DNA from: Streptomyces sp. NBC_01237
GTDB taxonomy: Bacteria > Actinomycetota > Actinomycetes > Streptomycetales > Streptomycetaceae
Direction: 5' to 3'
Length of the DNA: 64,000 bases
Assembly (NCBI RefSeq): GCF_035917275.1
Contig: NZ_CP108510.1
Location: forward strand, 62,001-126,000
Both the position numbers and the translations under genes were made by a program. Positions 17,289-25,252 of this stretch are shown piece after piece. A model generated the notes under the pieces. That model had not been told where the DNA came from and searched no databases. It worked only from the letters and a program-made list of their open reading frames with translations. How positions within the stretch are numbered: position 1 is the first letter of the stretch; every line of letters starts with the position of its first letter.

Positions 17289-18578
17289 ATGCACGAAGAG
17301 GAACCCTCCCGGTCGGCGCAGTCTGCCCAACCGCGGTTCTCCCGGCCGCCACGAAAGCGAGGTACGGTCAGGGCGGTCACTCCCGAGCGCGTCGAGCTCG
17401 CGCGATGGCTGTTGGAGTGTACGGGCGGCCGGCCCGTACGCGAGCTGGAAAATGCCTTCCCGAACAGCCCCAGCAAAGGCCAGTGGAATGAACTCCTCAA
17501 TGGCCGCAGGCTGGTCTCCCGTGATCTGCTGGACAGCGTCATCACCAGCCTGGTCCCTTTGGGCGACCGGCAGAGAATGCGGAGACGCGGGGAGCGTCTG
17601 CTGGCAGCGGCCGAAGCTGCGGACAGAGCGAACAGCAACTCCGACGCCCCTGCCGTGTTTCCCCGCCCTGCCTCGGAGCCCCTGCCGGGGACACCACGCT
17701 CTCAGGCCCAACCGGCTGATTTGAGAATGAGTCGACGCCGTGTGCTGACCGCGCTCTCCTTCGCCGGGGTTGCAGCCGGAGGCGGGACCTGGGCCCTGTG
17801 GCCCAAGGAAGCCCGGAGTGGGGCCGACTCCAGCAAGCCAGCCTTCGAATTACCGAGCGGCAAGATGAGGATCGACGCGGTCATGCCGGTGCCGCCTGCC
17901 AAACCGCATCAGGTTGTATCCGACTACTGGCTGTTCACCGAAGACCGCTACCTCCGGGTCAGGATTTCTTCCACTGCGGATGCGAAATACCCCGTGTATG
18001 AGGTTCTGAAGCCCCCCACCAAACTGAGCGAATGGGGAAAAACCATTGGGGCGGTAAAGGGGTTCCAGGAGGGAATCGACGCCGTACTGCACGTTCCGGA
18101 GGAGCCCAATCAGTACTGGGTGTTCTCCAAGGACCAGTACATCCGCATTGAGGTATCCCCCAAAGACAGATACGCGGACAAGATGATTTCCGACCCCATC
18201 CCCAACTCCATCAGCGACTGGGCCGAGGCTTTCAAAGGGTTCACTAGCATCGATGCGGTGATGCCAGTGCCCGGCAGCGAGAACAAGGCCTGGGTGTTCT
18301 CGGGCAACAATTACGTTCTGATCAGGCTGCATGGCAAGGGAAAGGTAGGAGGTACGCCTGAGGTGCACCAGTCAATTTCTGACGGTTGGGAAGGAAGTAT
18401 TGGCTCACAAGAGGGTTTCTCCACCGGAATCGACGCAGCGATTCCGGTGCCGGGCGAGCCCAAGCAGTACTGGGTGTTCTCTGGGAAAAAGTACATGAAA
18501 ATCAATGTCTCAATGAACGATAACTACTCCGACTCAGCGCTCCGGCCTCCCAGCACTCTCCGAACCGAGTCCACGTGA
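17289..18578 (+). CDS. Hemopexin-repeat protein with cytoplasmic N-terminal domain and membrane segment
   Basis: Encodes 429 residues from ATG 17289, preceded by GGGAAGGG. Residues about 28-112 (TPERVELARWLLECTGGRPV, WNELLNGRRLVSRDLLDSVI) form a helical domain resembling N-terminal helix-turn-helix modules of actinobacterial proteins. After a proline-rich linker comes SRRRVLTALSFAGVAAGGGT (about 148-167), a twin-arginine-like basic stretch and one hydrophobic helix. Residues from about 193 contain four hemopexin-like repeats, each starting IDAV.PVP and ending in YWVF..D.Y..I: RIDAVMPVPPAKPH, GIDAVLHVPEEPNQYWVFSK, SIDAVMPVPGSENKAWVFSG and GIDAAIPVPGEPKQYWVFSG. Four such blades make one propeller. 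The protein ends just inside a further linker (PPSTLRTEST) at the edge of IS110 debris, so the C-terminus may be slightly truncated. Confidence 0.75.
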   Translation: MHEEEPSRSAQSAQPRFSRPPRKRGTVRAVTPERVELARWLLECTGGRPVRELENAFPNSPSKGQWNELLNGRRLVSRDLLDSVITSLVPLGDRQRMRRRGERLLAAAEAADRANSNSDAPAVFPRPASEPLPGTPRSQAQPADLRMSRRRVLTALSFAGVAAGGGTWALWPKEARSGADSSKPAFELPSGKMRIDAVMPVPPAKPHQVVSDYWLFTEDRYLRVRISSTADAKYPVYEVLKPPTKLSEWGKTIGAVKGFQEGIDAVLHVPEEPNQYWVFSKDQYIRIEVSPKDRYADKMISDPIPNSISDWAEAFKGFTSIDAVMPVPGSENKAWVFSGNNYVLIRLHGKGKVGGTPEVHQSISDGWEGSIGSQEGFSTGIDAAIPVPGEPKQYWVFSGKKYMKINVSMNDNYSDSALRPPSTLRTEST

Positions 18579-18805
18579 TGAGCAGTCAGGGCTCTTGTCA
18601 GATTCGAGGTGCGCGGGTTCGTCCCCCGAAAGAGTGAAGTTACCGCCGTCGGCCTCGGCGAGGACGTCGAGCCGATGGCCTCCTCGAAGACAGTGACGAT
18701 GCGAGGCGGTCCGGATGCTCCGGGTGCTCGGAGCGTCGGCCGGCCCGGTCAACGTCGTTTTTCTGGCATCGCCGCCGCACGTCGTTTCCGGCGGCGCACT
18801 CCAGC

Positions 18806-19258
18806 GACGGGTGGAACTGGGTGAGCAGGCCGCGTATCCGGTTGGAGGTGCGGGTGGCCTCGGCGGCGAGGTCCTGGTCGAAGCCGGTCAGGACCGTGAG
18901 CTCGGTGGTGCTCTCGTCGGTCAGCTCCAGCGAACGCAGGGTGTGGGGCATCGTCCGGGCGGCGTCCGCGATCACCGCCGCGTCCTTCGCGTCCGTTTTC
19001 GCCTCGCCCGGATACAGATCAAACGACCTCGCAGCCCGCGTCGCGGGCCACGGTCAGCGGCAAGGCACCGATGGACGCGGGCTGGTCCACGATCACCAGC
19101 ACCGTGCCGAACTTGTCTTTGAGCTTGTCGAAGACGGCCCGCAGCCTGGGTTCGCTGTTGGGCATCGGCTTGTCGAAGACGTTCTTCCCGGCCGGCGTGA
19201 GCCCGTGACCGTGACGGGCGGTCCTGCCGAAGACGCCCACGCCTTCGGTGTCGAACAT
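18806..19258 (-). pseudogene. IS110-family transposase fragment with internal deletion
   Basis: The 5' part (about 19258-19019) reads [20 protein letters not shown] and KFGTVLVIVDQPASIGALPL, the RuvC-like N-terminal part of IS110 transposases. A deletion of roughly 35 bases with a frameshift near 19020 removes the usual AYLPGLAMRRIA stretch. The next frame then continues as DLYPGEAKTDAKDAAVIADA and LTGFDQDLAAEATRTSNRIR. It stops at LTQFHPSLE, so the C-terminal serine-containing domain is absent. Confidence 0.8.
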
Positions 19259-19261
19259 CGC

Positions 19262-19563
19262 ACCCTCTCCGGGTCGTTGACCGTGCCGGCCTCAGCAGTG
19301 GCGCCGTGCTCGCGCATCCACCCAACCGGGACGACCAGACGCGCAACCGCCAGCAACTCGGCTCCCGCGGCGGCCGGCCGCCGCATTTCGACCCGGTCGA
19401 CCATCGCGAGCGCCATGCGGTCGAGTGCGGGATCAACCGTCTGAAGAGGCACCGTGCCGTTGCCACTCGCTACGACGAACTCGCCGTCCGCTACGAGGCG
19501 ACCGTGCTGGTCGCAGTCCTTAACGAGTGGCTGTGGCGGACGTCCTCCTGGGACCGTGTGCCG
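19262..19563 (+). pseudogene. IS5-family transposase C-terminal fragment
   Basis: The reading [20 protein letters not shown], then [20 protein letters not shown] and [20 protein letters not shown] with ending NEWL is closely similar to the C-terminus of the transposase at 140-1012. The stop codon expected after NEWL is replaced by TGG, so the frame runs without interruption into the next gene. Confidence 0.8.
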
Positions 19564-19845
19564 GTGAACTCAGGGCTCCCCGCCGGATGGACGATCGAGC
19601 GTGTGCGCGCTCTCTCCGGAGACGAAAGCGCCGCCCAGCTCTCCTTCGATCGGCTCGTAGTCGTCGAGGTGGCCGGTCAGGGCGACCACGAACCGCTCCG
19701 GCCCGATGTGATTCTTGCGTTCCACGAGTTGTGCCTCGTGAGGGACGACGGTGAGTGGTTCATGGGACAGCTCGACGGTGACGGCTCGGTGATCTGTTGG
19801 GCCTCCCACGGATCCGACCTGGCGGAGGCCATTCGCAGTCTCTGA
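19564..19845 (+). CDS. Small hypothetical protein fused in frame to an IS5 fragment
   Basis: About 94 residues from a GTG at 19564; the frame is open from 19306 through the IS5 fragment, so a fusion protein of 180 residues is also possible. Notable stretches are [40 protein letters not shown] and [20 protein letters not shown], which look like a complete small alpha/beta domain of a kind frequent in Streptomyces, without a known function. It precedes the lyase gene by 53 bases. The native start was probably lost at the IS junction. Confidence 0.5.
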   Translation: MNSGLPAGWTIERVRALSGDESAAQLSFDRLVVVEVAGQGDHEPLRPDVILAFHELCLVRDDGEWFMGQLDGDGSVICWASHGSDLAEAIRSL

Positions 19846-19898
19846 ACGACACCCCGCATCATCAGCCACGTTCGCAACAAGCACTACAAGGAGTTGCT

Positions 19899-20792
19899 GT
19901 GCACCATTCTGATGCCCCGGCCACCAGGGAGATCTCCGTGGCGGACAAGGGCGCGGGGCCTTACGGCATCGCGGCCGGACCTGACGGTGCGTTGTGGCTC
20001 ACCTTCGTGCACAGTGGCCGCATCGCGCGTCTCACCCTCGACGGCGACCTCGACGAGTACCCCCTGGACTCGTCTGAGTGTCGCCCTACGGTCATTACTC
20101 CCGGGCCCGACGGAGCACTGTGGTTCACCCGGTCCCAGAACCACCGGATCGGCCGCGTCACCGCCGACGGCGAAACGGAATCCTTCCCCGTACCGACGCC
20201 CGACAGCGGACCCTTCGGTATCACTGCCGGACCTGACGGTGCGGTGTGGTTCACGGAGATGAACACCGACCGTATCGGCCGCATCACCTGCAAGGGTGAG
20301 ATCACCGAGTTCGTCCTTCCCCGTACGGGCGCCTGTCCCTCGGCAATCACCGCAGGCCCTGATGGGGCCCTGTGGTTCACCCTCAACCAGGCGAACGCAA
20401 TCGGCCGCATCACTGTCCACGGAGACATCGTCATACACCCACTCCCCACCCCCAGCGCCGCACCCGTGGGCATCACCAGTGACGGCGCCGCCTTGTGGTT
20501 CGTTGAGATCGCAGCGGGCCAGATCGGCAGGATCTCGGTGGATGGCGAGATCAAGGAGTTCCCGCTCCCCGACCGCACGGCCAAACCCCATGCCATCGTC
20601 GCGGCGTCCACCGGGGACTGCTGGTTCACCGAATGGGGAGCCAACCGCATTGGCCACATCACCGATAGCGGCGAGATCGCCGAGTACAGCCTGCCGTCAC
20701 CGTCGTCCGAGCCGCACGGCATCACCATGGGTTCCGACGGCGCAGTGTGGGTGGCCCTTGAGACGGGAGGGGTCGCGCGGTTGGAACCGTAG
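19899..20792 (+). CDS. vgb: Virginiamycin B lyase-like streptogramin lyase
   Basis: Encodes 297 residues, the normal Vgb length, from GTG 19899 with AAGGAG five bases upstream. Vgb enzymes linearise type B streptogramins by an elimination reaction at the ester bond and are seven-bladed beta-propellers. The propeller is clear: repeated G(I)TAGPDGA(L/V)WFT motifs (GIAAGPDGALWLTF, AITAGPDGALWFTL), each followed by RIGRIT.DG or similar. The conserved active-site stretch WFTEWGANRIG and the EPHGI motif near the C-terminus are present. Actinomycete relatives occur in producers and non-producers, so true resistance activity needs an assay; the family assignment is firm. Confidence 0.88.
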   Translation: MHHSDAPATREISVADKGAGPYGIAAGPDGALWLTFVHSGRIARLTLDGDLDEYPLDSSECRPTVITPGPDGALWFTRSQNHRIGRVTADGETESFPVPTPDSGPFGITAGPDGAVWFTEMNTDRIGRITCKGEITEFVLPRTGACPSAITAGPDGALWFTLNQANAIGRITVHGDIVIHPLPTPSAAPVGITSDGAALWFVEIAAGQIGRISVDGEIKEFPLPDRTAKPHAIVAASTGDCWFTEWGANRIGHITDSGEIAEYSLPSPSSEPHGITMGSDGAVWVALETGGVARLEP

Positions 20793-20825
20793 CTCGGGAC
20801 GGAGAAGCGCCCAGGTCAGCCTTGT

Positions 20826-20936
20826 GGCCGATGCCGCGGAGAACAGGGCCGGTTCGTGCGTCCCGGGCCGCCCGGAACCGCAGCTCACGGTGACCGATGG
20901 CACGGACAACGAAGCACTGTCCGCAGCGGCCGTCAC
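20826..20936. repeat. Left 111-bp inverted repeat of MerR/aldolase cassette
   Basis: It matches the reverse complement of 22679-22789 over 111 bases with 8 differences (about 93% identity) and no gaps. Similarity stops sharply at both edges. On one strand both copies can be read as RAIGHRELRFRAARDARTGP, but no gene is apparent. Confidence 0.85.
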
Positions 20937-20996
20937 AAGCCGCCCACCGCCACCTCGCGGCCTGCGTACCTCGCGCGCGTGGGCCCCTCACACAGT

Positions 20997-21383
20997 TCAC
21001 GGCGCCGGATCAGGCGTCTGCCACGCCGCCATCTGCTCTCGGAACTTCGGGCATCTGACGATGTCCTCTTCGCTACATTTGAGGGCATGGGTCAGAAGCT
21101 GATGGGCGTGGTCGAGATCGACCATGCGCTGCTCGATCTCGCTGATCTTGGTGCGGATCATTGCCTTTCTGCGTGGCTGCTCCCGCTGGAACTCTTTGAT
21201 CTCGACCAGGGTCAGCCCGGCCTGCTGGCACTTGCGAAGTACCGTGATCCGCTCGGCGGCCTCCGGCGGATAGCGTCGCTGGCCGCTCTTACGCTCGGGC
21301 GCGGGCAGCAGGCCGTGGCGCTCCCAGTACCGGATGGCCGAAGCGGGCACTCCGGTGATCTCGGCGAGCCGGCCGATCGTCAT
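20997..21383 (-). CDS. MerR-family transcriptional regulator
   Basis: 128 residues from ATG 21383, preceded by AGGAGG; an upstream ATG at 21428 lacks a ribosome site and abuts the operator. The winged helix-turn-helix is standard: MTIGRLAEITGVPASAIRYW, ERHGLLPAPERKSGQRRY and the wing RITVLRKCQQAGLTLVEIKE. A dimerisation helix follows (RTKISEIEQRMVDLDHAHQL). Near the end it has two cysteines in CSEEDIVRCPKF, but not the four-cysteine cluster of SoxR. It is divergent from the aldolase-like operon across a palindrome typical of MerR sites and likely controls that operon and itself. The inducer is unknown. Confidence 0.88.
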   Translation of the reverse strand: MTIGRLAEITGVPASAIRYWERHGLLPAPERKSGQRRYPPEAAERITVLRKCQQAGLTLVEIKEFQREQPRRKAMIRTKISEIEQRMVDLDHAHQLLTHALKCSEEDIVRCPKFREQMAAWQTPDPAP

Positions 21384-21431
21384 GCGCACGTTCCGTTCCT
21401 CCTGCTGCTCGTCGGGATCATCCGGCATTTG

Positions 21432-21451
21432 ACTTAAACCTTAGTTCAAGT
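21432..21451. promoter_or_regulatory. MerR operator/promoter between merR-type gene and aldolase operon
   Basis: ACTTAAACCTTAGTTCAAGT is an inverted repeat (ACTTxAAC...GTTxAAGT) of the form bound by MerR-family proteins within a long-spacer promoter. It lies in the divergent intergenic region, 70 bases before the aldolase start. Confidence 0.75.
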
Positions 21452-21520
21452 TGAAGAGTGGTCCGCGCATGGACAGCGACGAACGAGCTGCCACTGGGCA
21501 GCGCACTTGGAGATACCGCT

Positions 21521-22186
21521 ATGAGCGACACGTACGTACGGAAAGAGCGGGCCGACCAGCTGGTGGAAGCCGCTGAGAAGCTATTCGCGGCCGGAGTGAT
21601 GTCCCACTCAGGGCACGCCAATCTGAGCGCCAGGCTTGACGGTGAGCGCCTTCTGCTGACGCCGGGGTTCGTCCGCGGCCTGCGGCCCGAACAGCTGGCG
21701 ACCGTGGGTTTCGACGGACAGGTCCTGGAAGGTGAGCTGCAGTCCGTCAGCGCCGAGATCATCGCCATGCACAGCGCCGTGTACAAGGCCCGCCCCCATG
21801 TGGGCGCGATCATCCACACCCACTCGCCGTCCGCGACCGCCTTCGCCGTGGCCCACCGCCCGCTGCCCTGCCGCACCGAGCCGATGCTGCGCTTCGGACA
21901 GGCCGAGGACGTCCCCGTGGTTCCCTGGGGACCTCGCGGATCGGACGTGTCGGTGCGCGGTCTCGCCGATGTGCTGAAACGGCGCCCGACGACGGCCGCA
22001 GTCCTGCTGGCCAACCACGGACTCTTGGTGTTCGGTCCAGATTCGGCGGCCACCGCCCACCTCGTGGTGGCGATCGAGGAGAGCGCCGAAGCCGAGATCG
22101 CCGCCGCGGCGATCGGCGGGGCCGTGGACTTCCCCCCGGGCGCCCAGGATGCCGTTCGCGCCGCGATCGCGCGGGTCATGTCATGA
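21521..22186 (+). CDS. Class II aldolase/adducin-family protein
   Basis: 221 residues from ATG 21521 (GGAGA upstream). The family includes L-fuculose-phosphate aldolase and L-ribulose-5-phosphate epimerase, zinc enzymes that cleave or epimerise sugar phosphates. Visible signatures are GVMSHSGHANLSARLDGERL (phosphate-binding loop region), the acidic SVSAEIIAMHSAVYKARPHV, the metal-binding pair HTHSPSATAF, and the third histidine in LLANHGLLVFGPD. The catalytic set looks complete. It overlaps the next gene by 4 bases (ATGA) and is likely controlled by the divergent MerR protein. The substrate is not predictable. Confidence 0.85.
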   Translation: MSDTYVRKERADQLVEAAEKLFAAGVMSHSGHANLSARLDGERLLLTPGFVRGLRPEQLATVGFDGQVLEGELQSVSAEIIAMHSAVYKARPHVGAIIHTHSPSATAFAVAHRPLPCRTEPMLRFGQAEDVPVVPWGPRGSDVSVRGLADVLKRRPTTAAVLLANHGLLVFGPDSAATAHLVVAIEESAEAEIAAAAIGGAVDFPPGAQDAVRAAIARVMS

Positions 22187-22623
22187 CGGACGACATCCTC
22201 GCCTCCCGTACGGAGGCCATACGCGACCGTTACCGCTCCACCCTCGGAACCGTTCCCGGCGGGGTGCAGGAGCGGCTGCGCCTGGCCCAGGAGTTCGGCC
22301 GACTGCCGACCGAAGAGGCGATCGCGGCACTGCGACACATCGTGCTGACCGACAATCCGCTGGGAGCGCGCGTGCAGCAGCTCGTCCACTACGGGCAGCT
22401 GTTGGCCCTTGGCCGGGCACACCCCGCCCGGATCCACGCCCAGGGCGCACTCCACGCCGGAGCCGGCATCGCCGACCTCATCGGCGTCGCCGAGACAGCG
22501 CTCATCACCGCGGGCGTGCCGGCGTACGCACTCGGCACCGAAATCACCGCCGAACTCCTGCCGCACAAAAACGACGGCGAAGTGCGGCCATCGGATCGTG
22601 CGGGCGGCCCGGTCCGACTCTGA
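22183..22623 (+). CDS. Carboxymuconolactone decarboxylase/AhpD-like protein
   Basis: 146 residues, translationally coupled to the preceding aldolase-like gene. The alpha-helical core QQLVHYGQLLALGRAHPARI, then AGIADLIGVAETALITAGVP and AYALGTEI has the AhpD/CMD-family pattern. The redox CxxC of AhpD peroxidases is absent, so a peroxidase role is unlikely and a decarboxylase- or lyase-like role is more plausible. The pairing suggests the two enzymes act on one small carbonyl compound sensed by the MerR regulator; that is inference. Confidence 0.6.
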   Translation: MTDDILASRTEAIRDRYRSTLGTVPGGVQERLRLAQEFGRLPTEEAIAALRHIVLTDNPLGARVQQLVHYGQLLALGRAHPARIHAQGALHAGAGIADLIGVAETALITAGVPAYALGTEITAELLPHKNDGEVRPSDRAGGPVRL

Positions 22624-22678
22624 GACAGAAGTCAGGGGTTGAGGAACATTCGACCGGAAATCGGCGCCTGTACCCTCC

Positions 22679-22789
22679 GTGACGGCCACCGCAGATCGTG
22701 CTTCGTTATCCGTGCCATCGGTCACCGTGAGCTGCGGTTCCGGGCGGCTCGGGACGCACGAACCGGCCCTGTTCTCTGCGGCATCGGCC
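22679..22789. repeat. Right 111-bp inverted repeat of MerR/aldolase cassette
   Basis: Inverted copy of 20826-20936 (8 mismatches in 111). It lies 55 bases after the second cassette gene, so the two repeats frame a unit of about 1.96 kb. Confidence 0.85.
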
Positions 22790-23449
22790 CCTGGGAGGGC
22801 TCAGCGCACGTGATGACGTCGCTGTTCCTCAGCCCCCGATCACACCACCACTCGTTTTCCCGGGAACATCGCGGCAGCAGGAGCTCACCGCCGGCCAGTT
22901 CGGACCGTGTGGTCGCCTCACGCTTCCGCGGGTGTGACGGCGTGGGTAGGGCGGTTGCGTTCTGACCGGTGGGCAGACGACGCTGGACGCCTGGCGACCA
23001 GCCCTCCCCCGCTGTTGCCGTCATTTCCCCCGGCCGGTGCGTAGTCGCCCATGCACCTGGCCACGGAGGATCGCGGACGGTGGGCGCCCAGGGAACCGTC
23101 CAGCAGGGGAAAGCCAGCCTCACCGCCGGTCACGGTCGACCTGCCCGAGAACCGGACGAACACACCGGCTGCGTGCCTTCGTTCCCGCGATGGGACCCCA
23201 GCCGACGAAAGCCGGCCGGCAGGGTGCGGCGGACAGGCAGGCGTACGTCACGTGTGCCCCGTTCAGCCATGTCCCGGGCACCAGCCACCCTTTGTCGGCC
23301 CTGACAGGAACCCAGTTCCCTCCGCAGTCGGCCGTGTTGATGTGGGTCCCCGTCCGAGTGGCGTTCGTGAGCTGTGCTCCCTGTGGTGGAGAGGTGGCGG
23401 ACGTGGGGGACGTTACCCGGGCCGCCGATGACACTGCCTACCCCGACAG
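22790..23449. other. Intergenic stretch, no firm gene
   Basis: A minus-strand frame at 23120-23434 reads TRTGTHINTADCGGNWVPVR and GWLVPGTWLNGAHVTYACLS, which could be a small secreted-type domain, but it has no clear start or signal peptide. The rest shows nothing convincing. Confidence 0.35.
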
Positions 23450-23752
23450 TTACGCGGTCAACGGCCGCGGACCAGGCTGCGGTGCCTGCCTGCCTACTTC
23501 CTGCTGATCCGGGGGGCTGCCGGGACGCCCACGGCCACCACGTCCGCCACGTCCGCCACCCCTGATTCCTGTGGCGAGGTCGGCCTGTAGCTCGTCGGTC
23601 AGGCGCTGGAGGGCACAATGCCGTGCGGCGTCGCTCGCCCCGGTGCCGGTGGTCGCCGCGGCTTTGGCCCGCAGCGCGGCAAGGACGGCCCGGCCGCCAC
23701 CGGACAGTTCTTCCGGTGTCAGGCGGCGTGTTTCACGTGGCGGACCAGCCAC
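23450..23752 (-). CDS. Hypothetical protein overlapping the DUF2461 gene
   Basis: A possible 100-residue protein from GTG 23752, overlapping the 3' end of the DUF2461 gene by 34 bases in another frame. It has a helical part (RRLTPEELSGGGRAVLAALR, DAARHCALQRLTDELQADLA) followed by a Gly/Arg tail (GGGRGGRGGRGRPG). The ribosome site is weak. Retained because the helical part has plausible codon bias and no competing frame. Confidence 0.4.
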   Translation of the reverse strand: MAGPPRETRRLTPEELSGGGRAVLAALRAKAAATTGTGASDAARHCALQRLTDELQADLATGIRGGGRGGRGGRGRPGSPPDQQEVGRQAPQPGPRPLTA

Positions 23753-24351
23753 ATCAGCAGGGCGTCCAGGTCGGCGGCGGCCGAGAGGACCCGGTCGACC
23801 GCCTCGGGGGTGTGCAGCCATTCCTCGCAGCCGAGGGGACGGGCGGCGATCAGCGAACGGTGGCGCAGCAGGTTCGTACGGGAGTGGTCCGTCGGATAGC
23901 CGCGCGGGGGGCGTTTCATCACGTCCCCGGAGATGTCGTAGCCCCTGTTCCGCACGTCCTCGACGATGGCGGACAGTTCGCGGCCGCTCCCCTCTGAGGC
24001 CACGGCTTTGCGGAACATGTCCACCTGGCCGGGATCGGGGTACCACCAGGCGCCCTGGATCCGCAGGCCGTCCAGGTCGAACCGGAGACCGATCTCGATC
24101 TTGCGGCCGAGCCGGATCACCGCGCTCTGGTGCTGCCACCACCAGGAGTCGGTGCGGTAGTGCCAGACGGAGAAGTCCTCGTAGCGGGGGTCGGTGTCCG
24201 CGACCTTGTTGAGAAGGGCGATCATCGGCTGCCGGACCAGGCATTCGCGGTCCGCGCGGTAGCGCTCGCGGGTCGCGTGGGTCGGTTCGCCCTGGAGCTG
24301 CCACAGCACGTCCATGGCCTGCTCCGGCCAGCCGGTGAACTCTCCTTGCAT
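23719..24351 (-). CDS. DUF2461/TIGR02453-family protein
   Basis: 210 residues from ATG 24351; a GTG at 24369 is the alternative. Diagnostic segments are FTGWPEQAMDVLWQLQGEPT near the start, ADTDPRYEDFSVWHYRTDSW in the middle, IRLGRKIEIGLRFDLDGLRI and GAWWYPDPGQVDMFRKAV, and near the end RPPRGYPTDHSRTNLLRHRS. The family is widespread, cytosolic and of unknown biochemical function. Length is normal. No obvious functional link to its neighbours. Confidence 0.75.
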   Translation of the reverse strand: MQGEFTGWPEQAMDVLWQLQGEPTHATRERYRADRECLVRQPMIALLNKVADTDPRYEDFSVWHYRTDSWWWQHQSAVIRLGRKIEIGLRFDLDGLRIQGAWWYPDPGQVDMFRKAVASEGSGRELSAIVEDVRNRGYDISGDVMKRPPRGYPTDHSRTNLLRHRSLIAARPLGCEEWLHTPEAVDRVLSAAADLDALLMWLVRHVKHAA

Positions 24352-24629
24352 GCGCGGATGGTAGCTCACCCATGATCCGCCGATCCGCGCGCGGAGAGTG
24401 AGACGGGCAGGGAGGCGTAGCCCCGGACATAGCGGGAGGTGTTGCGGCGGGGCTCGGCCATGCCCCCCTCTCCTTCACCTGCGCCCTCCAAGAGCTGACT
24501 CGCAGGAAGCGGCGGGGCCTTCACCGGCAGCCGCCCCCGCCCGAGCGGGCACGGACGGATGGCTGGCGGCGCGCGTCAGGGGCCGCCACACGCCAGGCGT
24601 CGTGCTCGGCAGCGCGTGGCGGATCCAGC
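24352..24629. other. Short intergenic stretch
   Basis: No coding frame has a ribosome site. It separates the DUF2461 gene from the toxin gene, both on the minus strand. Confidence 0.45.
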
Positions 24630-25001
24630 TCAGATCCGCCAGGAGCGGATGCGGTCCGCGGCGTCGTACGCGTCGGTCCGCCCGGCGTCGATGTCGCGGG
24701 CCAGGTCGATCAGCGCCCCGTACGGTGCGTCGAGGCCTTCACCCGCCGCGCTCATGTACGCCACGGCGATCCCGGTGCCGAAGAGGGCGTTGCGGGCGGG
24801 GAGCGGGCGCAGTCGGATGATGGTGTGCATGAGGGCGGCGGCGCGCCAGGCGTTGTCGACGACGGCGCCGACCCTGGGGGTGTTGACCCGGTGGCGGCCG
24901 ACGGCGGCGACCAGGGTGGAGAAGTCGTGGATCGTGGGGTGCTTGGGCAGGACCTCGGCCTGGCGCTCCAGGAGCCACCGGATGTCGACGTGGAGCTCCA
25001 C
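24630..25001 (-). CDS. Fic/Doc-like toxin component
   Basis: 123 residues from GTG 25001, two bases after the antitoxin stop codon. Doc toxins are small Fic-fold kinases that phosphorylate EF-Tu. Relevant stretches are ELHVDIRWLLERQAEVLPKH, PTIHDFSTLVAAVGRHRVNT, WRAAALMHTIIRLRPLPARN with ALFGTGIAVAYMSAAGEG, and ARDIDAGRTDAYDAADRIRS. The canonical HxFxDGNKR motif is degenerate: the aligned part is RPLPARNALF, without the histidine. Actinobacterial members annotated as toxin components share this form. It could therefore be a divergent or inactive toxin; operon partner and length support the family. Confidence 0.75.
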   Translation of the reverse strand: MELHVDIRWLLERQAEVLPKHPTIHDFSTLVAAVGRHRVNTPRVGAVVDNAWRAAALMHTIIRLRPLPARNALFGTGIAVAYMSAAGEGLDAPYGALIDLARDIDAGRTDAYDAADRIRSWRI

Positions 25002-25003
25002 GG

Positions 25004-25252
25004 TCAGGCGGCCCGCCCCGCCGTGTCCGTGCGGGCCGGTGTGTCGTCGGGGAACGCCGCGTCGAACGCGTCGCCGTGGACGTCGAGGAAGTCGCGGAAG
25101 ACCTCTGCTGCGCCTTTGAGGCGGGGGTCGCGGACCGCGTCGTGCGCGGCCCGGCTGATAAGTGCGGTCACCGTGGTCCCCTCCGCCTCCGCGCGCTCCT
25201 TCAGCAGGGCGTGCAGCTGGTCATCGACCCGGATCGTCACTGGTTTCGACAT
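25004..25252 (-). CDS. Ribbon-helix-helix antitoxin
   Basis: 82 residues from ATG 25252. The N-terminal part MSKPVTIRVDDQLHALLKER and AEAEGTTVTALISRAAHDAV is a classic CopG/Arc-type ribbon-helix-helix that binds operator DNA as a dimer; the acidic tail FLDVHGDAFDAAFPDD would wrap the toxin. It precedes the Doc-like gene by two bases, the usual antitoxin-first order. Tandem CCGTACAGCA repeats immediately upstream are the probable autoregulatory operator. A truncated second copy lies at 16245-16514. Confidence 0.85.
   Translation of the reverse strand: MSKPVTIRVDDQLHALLKERAEAEGTTVTALISRAAHDAVRDPRLKGAAEVFRDFLDVHGDAFDAAFPDDTPARTDTAGRAA

Noticed and set aside
21418..22725. 435-codon minus-strand frame across the aldolase operon
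   Set aside because: Antisense shadow of the two plus-strand genes with clear families.
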